DNA of 47,514 bases, taken from positions 1 through 47,514 of the forward strand of contig CAYMCO010000040.1 of NCBI GenBank assembly GCA_964388955.1. The letters run 5' to 3'. The notes under the pieces were generated by a model, which made no database searches, was not told the DNA's origin, and saw only the letters and a list, made by a program, of their open reading frames with translations. The translations under genes were made by a program, and so were the position numbers. Source of the stretch: CAYMCO01 sp964388955 (GTDB taxonomy: Bacteria > Chloroflexota > Anaerolineae > Anaerolineales > E44-bin32). Of this stretch, positions 40,934-47,514 are shown one piece after another (within the stretch, counting starts at the first letter, position 1; each line of letters starts with the position of its first letter).

Positions 40934-42514
40934 TTGGGATTGATCGCGTACTGCGGGGTAGCGCTGGGGCCGATCGTGGCCCTTCTCCTGCAGACTCTGC
41001 AGGGCTTGGCCTCCGGGCATTTCGACTGGCTTCGTTTGATGATCCCACAGGGACGGCGCCTGGCCCTGCTGATGCGGACTCTCGGGCTTGGGTTGAGCGT
41101 CTCCCTGACGGGCATGTCCCTGGGTTTGCTCATCGCGACGGTCCTGTGGGGATGGCGGAGCGGTTGGCGGTCATACGTGCGCTGGATTCTGTTGGCCTTG
41201 GTTCCGCTCCCGGCCTACCTGCACGCACTGGGATGGGGGGCGCTAGTGAATCTGGCCAACCGGTGCTTATTGGCTGGCGGAGTCGTCCCGATTGGCTTCC
41301 AGGGTTGGCTCGCGAGTTGGTGGGTTCAGACAATGGCCCTGCTTCCCATCGGGGCGCTGTTGAGCCTGATCGGCTTGGAGAGCGTTGATCGGGACCTTAT
41401 CGATGCAGGACGGCTCGTGCGATCGGACACGGAAACCTTCCGGCGAGTCGTGCTCCCTCTGGCCTCCCCGATCGTGCTGGCCGGAGGTGCATTTCTATTC
41501 CTGCTCAGCTTGGTGGACTACAGCGTCCCTTCGCTTTTTCAGTACAACGTCTACGCGCTGGAGGTGTTCGCTGAATTCACCGCCAGCAACCAAGCCGGGC
41601 GGGCTCTTCTTCTTTCGGCGCCGATGGTCCTGGTAGCGCTGATCCTATTGCTGTGCACGCAATCCGGATTGCGGAGCGCCGCTCTGCCCCCCCCATGGAG
41701 GCAGATGAGAGAGGAGGTGGACTTTCGTTGGCCATGGCCGTTTCAGGCGCTGCAGAGGCTGGCGATGGGGGTTCTGCTGGCGCAGGTCTCGACTCCACTT
41801 TTGAGCCAAATCCTGCTGGCAGGTGGGTTGGGTGCGGTGCTCGAAGCGGGGCTGGCTGCCAAGGAGGAAATTGGGTTCACTTTGTGGACCGCATTCGTCG
41901 CCGCGTCGCTGGCGCTTCCCATCGGCGCCGCATTGGCCCGGCAGTTGGAGCGCGCAGGGCGATCCGGGTCCGTTTGGTGGGTCATGACCGCCGCCCCTCT
42001 CGTGCTGCCGGCCTCATTGGCCGGAATAGGCCTGATCGTGATCTGGAACCGTTCCGCGCTGCCGCCGGTCTACGGCAGCCGATGGATGCCGGTTTTGGCG
42101 GCGTTGGCCCGCTTTGCTCCGGTGGCTGGGATCGCCATCCTGGCCCAACGGCGGCGGGTTGACCCCTCGCTCATCGACGCCGCCAGGATCTATCAGAGGG
42201 GTGCCACGCAAACCCTCCTGCGGGTCCGAATCCCCTTGCTGGCGCCGGGGCTATTGGCCGCAGCAGGTGTGGTCTTCGTGCTGACCACCGGAGAATTGGG
42301 GGCCACGCTGCTGGTCGCGCCCCCGGGGCGCACGACCTTGACCATGCGCATCTACAACTACCTGCATTATGGCGCTTCCGGGACGGTTGCCGCCCTGGGT
42401 CTCTTGATGAGCATTGGAGCGCTGTGCTGCGCCGGCGCGGGGCTGCTGGGATTTTGGGCGTGGTCAAGATTGACTTCTGGCAAATGGTGGAGGGCGGGTG
42501 ATCAAGGTCCGTAA
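40934..42514 (+). CDS. fused ABC permease of iron(III) type
   Basis: A 526-residue integral membrane protein made of two permease halves in one chain, as in FbpB. Each half has about six helices and an EAA-type loop that contacts the ATPase: DAGRLVRSDTETFRRVVLP (first) and DAARIYQRGATQTLLRVRIP (second). The start is unclear. TTG 40934 is the first standard start codon in frame, but the reading frame continues upstream with RRIWRA, typical for a permease N-terminus. A CTG at 40901 directly follows GAGAGGGG. I give the conservative start. It overlaps the ATPase gene by 17 bp. Confidence 0.88.
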   Translation: MGLIAYCGVALGPIVALLLQTLQGLASGHFDWLRLMIPQGRRLALLMRTLGLGLSVSLTGMSLGLLIATVLWGWRSGWRSYVRWILLALVPLPAYLHALGWGALVNLANRCLLAGGVVPIGFQGWLASWWVQTMALLPIGALLSLIGLESVDRDLIDAGRLVRSDTETFRRVVLPLASPIVLAGGAFLFLLSLVDYSVPSLFQYNVYALEVFAEFTASNQAGRALLLSAPMVLVALILLLCTQSGLRSAALPPPWRQMREEVDFRWPWPFQALQRLAMGVLLAQVSTPLLSQILLAGGLGAVLEAGLAAKEEIGFTLWTAFVAASLALPIGAALARQLERAGRSGSVWWVMTAAPLVLPASLAGIGLIVIWNRSALPPVYGSRWMPVLAALARFAPVAGIAILAQRRRVDPSLIDAARIYQRGATQTLLRVRIPLLAPGLLAAAGVVFVLTTGELGATLLVAPPGRTTLTMRIYNYLHYGASGTVAALGLLMSIGALCCAGAGLLGFWAWSRLTSGKWWRAGDQGP

Positions 42515-43142
42515 TCTGACGAAGCGCTTCGCCGAAGAGGAGGCGCTCTCGGGCGTCACTTTCGACCTGGAAGCGGGCGAACGCCTCGCTTTGTTTGGCC
42601 CATCCGGCAGCGGAAAGACAACCCTGCTGCGACTGATCGCCGGGCTGGACCTCCCGGATGAGGGGGAGATCTTCATCGATGGACGGCTGGTCAGCGACGC
42701 CGGGCGGGCGCTCGCGCCGCACCTGCGCGGGATCGGGTTCGTCTTCCAAAGGACCACGTTGTGGCCGCACATGACGGTGGCCGGAAACATCAGCTACGGG
42801 TTGCATGGAGTTCCAAGGGAAGAGGTCCACCGCAGACTGCGGGAGCTGATGGAGGGGTTGTGTATCGCGGGTTTGGAGTCTAGATTCCCCGCGCAGCTCT
42901 CCGGTGGTGAGGCTCGGCGGGTTGAGCTGGCGCGCGCTCTGGCGCCCAGGCCCAGGTTGCTGCTGATGGACGAGCCGCTCACCAATCTGGATGATGCGCT
43001 CAAGACCCGCCTGCTGGGGTTGATGCTCGATACCCTGGAGGCGGAGGGGAGCACCCTGGTGTACGTCACGCACGAGGCTGAGGAGGCTGGCCGCATATCA
43101 CACCGGGTACTGCGACTCAAAGCGGGGCGCATCGTGCCATGA
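42498..43142 (+). CDS. ABC transporter ATPase of iron(III) type
   Basis: A 214-residue ATP-binding subunit. Walker A GPSGSGKTT (34-42), Q-loop Gln84 (FVFQRTTLWP), signature LSGGE (134-138), Walker B LLLMDEP (155-160) and the switch histidine in YVTHEAEEA. It lacks the C-terminal TOBE-like regulatory domain found in the 350-residue FbpC/PotA proteins. GTG 42498 lies inside the permease gene; the stop overlaps the ATG of the propeller gene (ATGA). It should power import through the fused permease. Confidence 0.92.
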   Translation: MIKVRNLTKRFAEEEALSGVTFDLEAGERLALFGPSGSGKTTLLRLIAGLDLPDEGEIFIDGRLVSDAGRALAPHLRGIGFVFQRTTLWPHMTVAGNISYGLHGVPREEVHRRLRELMEGLCIAGLESRFPAQLSGGEARRVELARALAPRPRLLLMDEPLTNLDDALKTRLLGLMLDTLEAEGSTLVYVTHEAEEAGRISHRVLRLKAGRIVP

Positions 43143-44197
43143 ATCCGCCGCGCGCCGCACTGGGATCTCGGGGACGCCGGAGGCCGGCCAACTTCGGGCT
43201 AGGCATCGTGCAGTTCATACTGGGTTTGTTCATGGTGGCTGGGCTGGGATACGGGGTGTTCCTCGCCCTGCCGCGGCCGGAGCCCCCGCAGGGTTGGCAG
43301 ATCCTTCGCCCCCCGCAGGATGTGATGGCGCTGGCGGAGTATCAGGGAGCGATTTGGAGCGGCGGGCGTGACGGATTGGCTGCATTTCGAGAAGATGGGA
43401 CCGCGGAGATCGAGATCCCGGCTCCAGATGTCGAGATCGTGTATGTCTCTTCGCTGCTCGTGGTCAACGAGGGCAGCGCCATATGGGTGGCGCACCGGGG
43501 CGGGGCGAGCCGCTTTGACGGCAGCGGATGGGTGACCTACACCGCTTCGGAGGGGCTGCCCGCCGATGTGGCTTTGGACCTCGCGCCGGATGGCCACGGC
43601 GGCCTGTGGATCGGGACGGAGGCGGGCCTGGCGCACTTCGACGGCAGGGAGTTCCGCGCCTATCATACGGCGGAAGGGCTGGCGAGCGACGTCGCCTCGA
43701 GCCTGCTCCTGGATACGCAGGGAAGGCTGTGGGTCGGGAACGGATCCACCCGGGGGGGTGGGCTCTGCATGTATGACGGAGATCGCTGGCTGGATTTCAC
43801 TCTAGAAGACGGTCTGATTCACAATATGGTGAACGATATTCTGGAGACTCAGTCGGGGGAGCTGTGGTTCGGAACGGGCTTCGCCGGTCTGGGAGGGGCC
43901 AGCATATACGATGGCCAAGGGTGGCGCAGCATCACGCAGGCGGATGGCCTCGCGGGCGGAAAGGTGAGATCCCTGTATCAGGATCGGGACGGGATCATCT
44001 GGGTGGGATCGGAATATGATGGGCTCGCCTTCGAACAGGGCGATGCTTGGAGAGTGTTGGACGAGACGGACGGCCTATCCGGGATGGAAGTGAAGGATAT
44101 GCTGCAGGATTCGACCGGGGCCTTTTGGATCGGCACAGAAGACGGTCTGACGCGTATCGGAGCGGAGGCGCGAGCCGCGCTCGTCGGCCTGGAGTAG
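43139..44197 (+). CDS. membrane-anchored beta-propeller (Reg_prop-like) protein
   Basis: A 352-residue protein with one N-terminal membrane helix (about 19-44) and an extracytoplasmic propeller. At least six repeats follow the Reg_prop pattern, with a Gly-x-Leu-Trp-x-Gly strand and an aspartate-rich turn: GGLWIGTEAGLAHFDG, GRLWVGNGSTRGGG, GELWFGTGFAGLGG, GIIWVGSEYDGLAF, GAFWIGTEDGLTRI. In two-component hybrids such propellers sense ligands, but here no kinase follows. It is coupled to the ATPase gene by a four-base overlap, so it probably works with the transporter, perhaps as a sensor or accessory binding protein outside the membrane. Confidence 0.82.
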   Translation: MNPPRAALGSRGRRRPANFGLGIVQFILGLFMVAGLGYGVFLALPRPEPPQGWQILRPPQDVMALAEYQGAIWSGGRDGLAAFREDGTAEIEIPAPDVEIVYVSSLLVVNEGSAIWVAHRGGASRFDGSGWVTYTASEGLPADVALDLAPDGHGGLWIGTEAGLAHFDGREFRAYHTAEGLASDVASSLLLDTQGRLWVGNGSTRGGGLCMYDGDRWLDFTLEDGLIHNMVNDILETQSGELWFGTGFAGLGGASIYDGQGWRSITQADGLAGGKVRSLYQDRDGIIWVGSEYDGLAFEQGDAWRVLDETDGLSGMEVKDMLQDSTGAFWIGTEDGLTRIGAEARAALVGLE

Positions 44198-45205
44198 GCG
44201 CAGCCATTGCCGATCGGGGGGGCGTGACCGGCGATCTGCTCGTCGCGCCAAGACTGAGCGCGTGTTTTCACCTTGTGCCAGGAATGCGTGCATGCGCGCC
44301 GTCGGATTTCGACAAGCCTCGTATCTGTTCTTCACCTGCTTATGCTCTCCGGCCGCGGTGGCAGTGCAGGGGCGCGCCCCGAGCTTCTCCACAAGCGGAG
44401 CCCACAATAGAACCGGGGGCGATGCAGACCGCTGAACAGCCTAGCAGCCGCGAAATCACTTTTCCACAGCCGGGCCACTCACACCGGGCTGGCCGGCAGC
44501 GCGACAAGGGGGGAGCGGAGCGCAGGCCGCAAGATCTGGCGCGTGATGGCGCCGCCAGTGCCGGAGCGGAGAGACTTGGGGGGAGGAAGGCTTGTCCTGC
44601 GCGGAGCGAAGGATCTCAGGACCATGCAATGGTCCCCCACAGCCCCCCTTGCGTAGGAGGGCGAACGGGGCGACGCGAGTGCTTCCCCCCCGCCTCCCTC
44701 ACAATTCTCGTTGAAGATCCAGGACCACCACAATCTCAGCCCATGTCGCCGGATATTTCGGAAACGGTCGACGAGGTCCAGCCCCACCGAGGAACCATCT
44801 CCATCGCTTCCCCTGCCCCCACCCGTGCATTGCGGCAGGGACGAGCTGAAGGCCGATCGGCGACAGCCGATTCCGACCAACGCCCCTGGCGTTGGAACGT
44901 TGTGACGTTCTAACGTGCGAACATTCGAATGGAGGTGGACCACCCATCCGAGATTCGGGGAGGGAGGGAGAGACGGATCCAAACCGCCCAGATCTCCAGA
45001 CCCACAACCCGGCCGTCGTCGATGCCTGCTCTGAGATGCGTAGGGGGAGATAAGGGAAGAGCCGCACGCCAGAAGGGAATTGGCGATTTGGGTGCGCTCC
45101 CTTGGTCCCTCTTCCGGAGCCGCACAAAAACGAGCGCCACGTCTTTGACATGACGCCAAACCCACCCGTGCCGAGTTGACGATTTCATCCCCTGCCAGGG
45201 GTCGT
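44198..45205. other. 1-kb stretch without a supported gene
   Basis: Open frames exist on both strands (for example 44479-45165 minus and 44047-44913 plus), but all have low-complexity, Arg/Pro/Ser-rich translations without motifs, which is typical of shadow frames in GC-rich DNA. A cluster of AACGT/ACGTT motifs lies at 44895-44930, including GAACGT-TGTG-ACGTTC (44895-44910). I see no RNA gene. It could be decayed sequence. Confidence 0.45.
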
Positions 45206-45234
45206 TTGACTCATTGTGGAATGATCGCTATACT
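45206..45234 (+). promoter_or_regulatory. sigma70-type promoter of substrate-binding protein gene
   Basis: TTGACT (45206-45211), a 17-bp spacer, then TATACT (45229-45234). Transcription would start near 45241, leaving a leader of about 280 bases before the ATG at 45521. That is long for a simple leader and hints at RNA-level control. Confidence 0.75.
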
Positions 45235-45520
45235 ACCGCGGCGTTTCCGGGGCAGTATTCAAATTATCGAACCTAGTTTCCGATGTGGGCGCCGGCTTCG
45301 GAGGGGTCATTTCCTGCCGGGGCCTGCAGACTCCCTGTCTTGGAGTCCGATCGTCGCGAGGCGCGCTTGGCGGGGTCTTTTGCCATCCCAAGCATCGATC
45401 ATTCCGATCGTCCGGGGCGGCATGCAGGCCGCAGATGGGAGGTGAATCGGGGCGCACTGACACTGGATCGGAGAGAAGGGAAATCGCGACCAAGTACAGC
45501 TACATGAAGGAGGTTGCCAG

Positions 45521-46867
45521 ATGAGAAAAGTGCCATTCATGCGAGCCATCCTGCTGGCCGTGTTGGCCGTGATCGCGGCGCTGGCTCTCGTCGCCTGCGG
45601 CGGCGGGACACCTACGCCGGCAGAAGGACCCGGCGCCGGGGAGGCCACGGCTCCCCCGATGGCAGAGGAACCGACCGCAGAAATGCCCTCGGGAGAAGAA
45701 GAGGGGCCGATACTCGTTGTGGCCGCGGTGCCCGCCACCGGACCCTATGCCAGTGATGGCCAGGAAATGATCAAGGCCTTGGATATGGCGCGCGACGAAT
45801 ACAACGCTCAGGGTGGTTTGCTGGGCAGGCAAATCGAAGTGCAGACGGGCGACGTTGGAGGCCTGGAAGTGGACAAGATCCAGGCTGTCGGTGAGCGCTT
45901 GATGGGCCTGAATCCGGATGCGGTGATCACCGGCTACGACGACAGTGGCGTCAACACTTATGTCTTCGGGGAATTCCCGCAGCCATACCTGCATTGTGTG
46001 GCCATGCGGTCGGCCGCAGAGCCGGTGGCGGAAAATCCGGAAAAGTACTCCAATGTGTTCCAGTACTGCCCGACTGACTACGACTACGGCGTAAACGCGG
46101 CCCAGATTCTCCCCACCATCCCTGAGAAGATTGGATGGGAGCCTCCGAACAACAAGGTTGTCGTAATCGCAGCGGACTATGCTTACAACACCCTGGCTGG
46201 AGAGAAGCTGGCGGAGGACATGACCGCCAACGGCTATGAAATCGTCATCCACGAGGTCACGCCCTTCGGTGTTGTGGAGTGGGGGCCGATGCTTTCGCGC
46301 ATCGAAGAGAGTGAAGCTTCCTTTATCACCTTCTTCAACCTGGATCCCACGGACGCCTCCCGGTTCATGATTCAGCTCACCGATCACTTCCAAGATACCG
46401 GCCTCGACGGGATCGTGTATATGCAGTACACGCCCAACATCCCCGAGTTCCTCGAGCTGGTCGGCGACAAGGCGGACGGCCTGTTCTGGGCGACAACGAT
46501 CCGGGAGCGGCAGACACTGCCCGCTGTGATCGATTATCGGGACCGCTGGATCGAGCGCTATGACATCGAACCGAAAGGCATCCAGCCCTACATGGTGCGG
46601 GACGCCTTCGACATCTGGGCCACCGCCGTGCAGAAAGCGGGCTGTGTGGAATGCTTCGAGCAGGTAAACGAAGCCATCCGCAACACCGAGTACGACGGCT
46701 TCGCCGGCGTCTATCAGTTCGATCCCACCTATCAGACCGCGCGTCAGGGGGTGGACTTCATCCCCACCGTGTGGTCCCAGGTATGGGATGGGCAGCACCA
46801 CGTGATCCTGCCCGAAAGCCGGGCCGAGGAAGGCTACGAGTGGCATCTGCCGCCTTGGATCCCCTAG
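45521..46867 (+). CDS. branched-chain-type ABC substrate-binding lipoprotein
   Basis: A 448-residue periplasmic-binding-protein type I lipoprotein of the LivJ/urea/amide class. The signal peptide ends in LALVAC (Cys26); a Gly/Pro/Glu linker follows to about residue 63. The binding fold opens with LVVAAVPATGPYASDGQEM, and has MARDEYNAQGGLLGRQIEV near residue 92 and VVIAADYAYNTLAGEKLAEDM in the middle. Such proteins feed amino acids, amides or urea to LivHMGF-type transporters. No permease or ATPase gene is present to the right within the window; the rest may lie beyond. ATG 45521 follows GAAGGAGG. A strong promoter is 280 bp upstream. Confidence 0.9.
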   Translation: MRKVPFMRAILLAVLAVIAALALVACGGGTPTPAEGPGAGEATAPPMAEEPTAEMPSGEEEGPILVVAAVPATGPYASDGQEMIKALDMARDEYNAQGGLLGRQIEVQTGDVGGLEVDKIQAVGERLMGLNPDAVITGYDDSGVNTYVFGEFPQPYLHCVAMRSAAEPVAENPEKYSNVFQYCPTDYDYGVNAAQILPTIPEKIGWEPPNNKVVVIAADYAYNTLAGEKLAEDMTANGYEIVIHEVTPFGVVEWGPMLSRIEESEASFITFFNLDPTDASRFMIQLTDHFQDTGLDGIVYMQYTPNIPEFLELVGDKADGLFWATTIRERQTLPAVIDYRDRWIERYDIEPKGIQPYMVRDAFDIWATAVQKAGCVECFEQVNEAIRNTEYDGFAGVYQFDPTYQTARQGVDFIPTVWSQVWDGQHHVILPESRAEEGYEWHLPPWIP

Positions 46868-47050
46868 CCGGCAGCATGACTGATCGCTGACCGAGATGAG
46901 CGGTGCTAAACGGGCCATCCGCCGCCAGGAGGATGGCTCGGAGCCTTAAGCACTGGGCGATATGCGCCATGAGCAATGCGGTATGGGCTATGCGCCGTTC
47001 GCACGCCACAGCGCCGCTTGGAGCCGGGTTTGCACCCCGGCGGGGGAGCA
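46868..47050. other. spacer leading into tandem repeat array
   Basis: After the binding-protein stop, short palindromic pieces appear. GCCGGG-TTTGCAC-CCCGGC near 47022-47041 resembles the first hairpin of the repeat units that begin at 47051, so it may be an eroded partial unit. No gene is supported here. Confidence 0.45.
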
Positions 47051-47514
47051 AGAAGCCGTAAGAAGTGGGCCGGGTTTGCCGCCCGGCGGGATCGCTGTAG
47101 ATAGGGGCGGTTCGTGAACCGCCCGCCGTCTCACCCCGGCCATCCATCCCCGGCTCTCGAAATGAGCGCTGAATCGCCGGCCCCAAAGACGGCATGAGCG
47201 AATCGTTCATCGCCTCTGGCGAGAGGCGGCTAGCAAAGCCGCCCCACAAGACCCAAGAAGCCGTAAGAAGTAGGCCGGCTTTGCTACCCGGCGGCATCTC
47301 TGTACGTAGGGGCGGTTCGTGAACCGCGCGCCGTCTCATCCAGCCATCCATCCCCGGCTCTCGAAAGGAGCGCTGAATCGCCGGCCGCAAAGGCGGCATG
47401 AGCGAAGCATCCATCGCCTCGAGCGAAAGGCGGCTAGCAAAGCCGCCCTACAAGACCCGAGAAGCCGTAAGAAGTGGGCCGGGTTTGCCGCCCGGCGGGA
47501 TCGCTGTAGATAGG
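47051..47514. repeat. tandem array of about 205-bp repeats, truncated by window end
   Basis: Unit starts are at 47051, 47256 and 47460 (each AGAAGCCGTAAGAAG), giving periods of 205 and 204 bp. The third unit is cut off after 55 bases. Each full unit holds three potential hairpins: CCGGG/CCCGG, GGGCGGTTC/GAACCGCCC and GGCGGC/GCCGCC. The visible 55 bases of unit 3 are identical to unit 1, whereas unit 2 differs at several positions. The changing frame and lack of motifs argue against a coding repeat. No spacers of CRISPR type. Confidence 0.8.

Noticed and set aside
44047..44913. 288-residue open frame at the end of the propeller gene
   Set aside because: Starts inside the propeller gene in another frame and has low-complexity composition.
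44910..44940. LexA-like site (GCGAACATTCGAATG)
   Set aside because: The half-sites do not fit the CGAAC-N4-GTTCG spacing, and no damage-response gene follows.
44479..45165. 228-residue minus-strand open frame in the 1-kb gap
   Set aside because: Arg/Ser/Pro-rich translation and no start signal; I considered it a possible gene to fill the gap but found no support.
46758..47414. 218-residue minus-strand frame across the tandem repeats
   Set aside because: It only looks repetitive because part of the array has a period of 204; the other period is 205, so the frame is not maintained, and it overlaps the binding-protein gene.
47051..47514. CRISPR array
   Set aside because: Repeats are about 205 bp and directly adjacent, without unique spacers, and no cas gene is present.

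Overview
The window reads as chromosomal DNA of a GC-rich (by eye about 60 % GC) bacterium, most probably a member of the Chloroflexota (Anaerolineae-like). The basis is the style of the gene set rather than a marker gene. It includes several lipoproteins with Thr-Pro-rich linkers, an NBR1-type Ig-like lipoprotein, secreted SdrD-B/Cna-B-like proteins, an ADP-forming acyl-CoA synthetase, a DtxR-type regulator, and a GEAxGYxG-type uracil-DNA glycosylase. TTG and GTG starts are common, and many short genes are separated by palindrome-rich spacers. I see no rRNA, tRNA, CRISPR array, prophage or insertion sequence.

Left part (1-10.5 kb): a small membrane protein; a SatD-like protein translationally coupled to a DUF3307-like membrane protein, behind a strong promoter with inverted and direct repeats; an isochorismatase-family hydrolase; a DtxR/MntR regulator with a probable self-operator; MsrB; a double-GNAT protein; a class III aminotransferase; an MFS exporter; a uracil-DNA glycosylase overlapping the decayed remnant of an enolase-superfamily (dipeptide epimerase-like) gene.

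Middle (10.5-27 kb): a fused ADP-forming acyl-CoA synthetase; a lipoprotein; a RibD-C reductase; a redox operon (double thioredoxin, 1-Cys peroxiredoxin, CxxT glutaredoxin); a GNAT-like protein; an acyltransferase-MFS pair. Next come two near-identical operator-promoter cassettes 172 bp apart with a 12-bp hairpin between them, a GGDEF-EAL protein, a cold-shock protein with a long leader, a DinB-like protein and the NBR1-Ig lipoprotein.

Right part (27-47.5 kb): two paralogous secreted SdrD-B-like proteins that share a new-looking C-terminal region ending in CKGxxKxxPGC, separated by a spacer with three palindromic repeats; a degenerate receiver protein; a lipoprotein. Then an Mre11/Rad50-like (YhaO/YhaN-type) pair whose ATPase carries a membrane hairpin in place of a zinc hook, and a three-gene operon built on a Trp-rich module, a secreted helical protein and zinc ribbons. 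A ferric-iron-type ABC importer follows (binding protein, fused permease, ATPase) with a translationally coupled beta-propeller protein. After a gene-free kilobase there is a branched-chain-type substrate-binding lipoprotein, and the window ends inside a tandem array of about 205-bp repeats.

The best candidates for undescribed biology are the paired CKGxxKxxPGC surface proteins, the Trp-module operon (36.9-39.5 kb) and the duplicated operator-promoter/hairpin cassette (21.06-21.28 kb). All functional assignments come from reading motifs by eye; no database search was possible.
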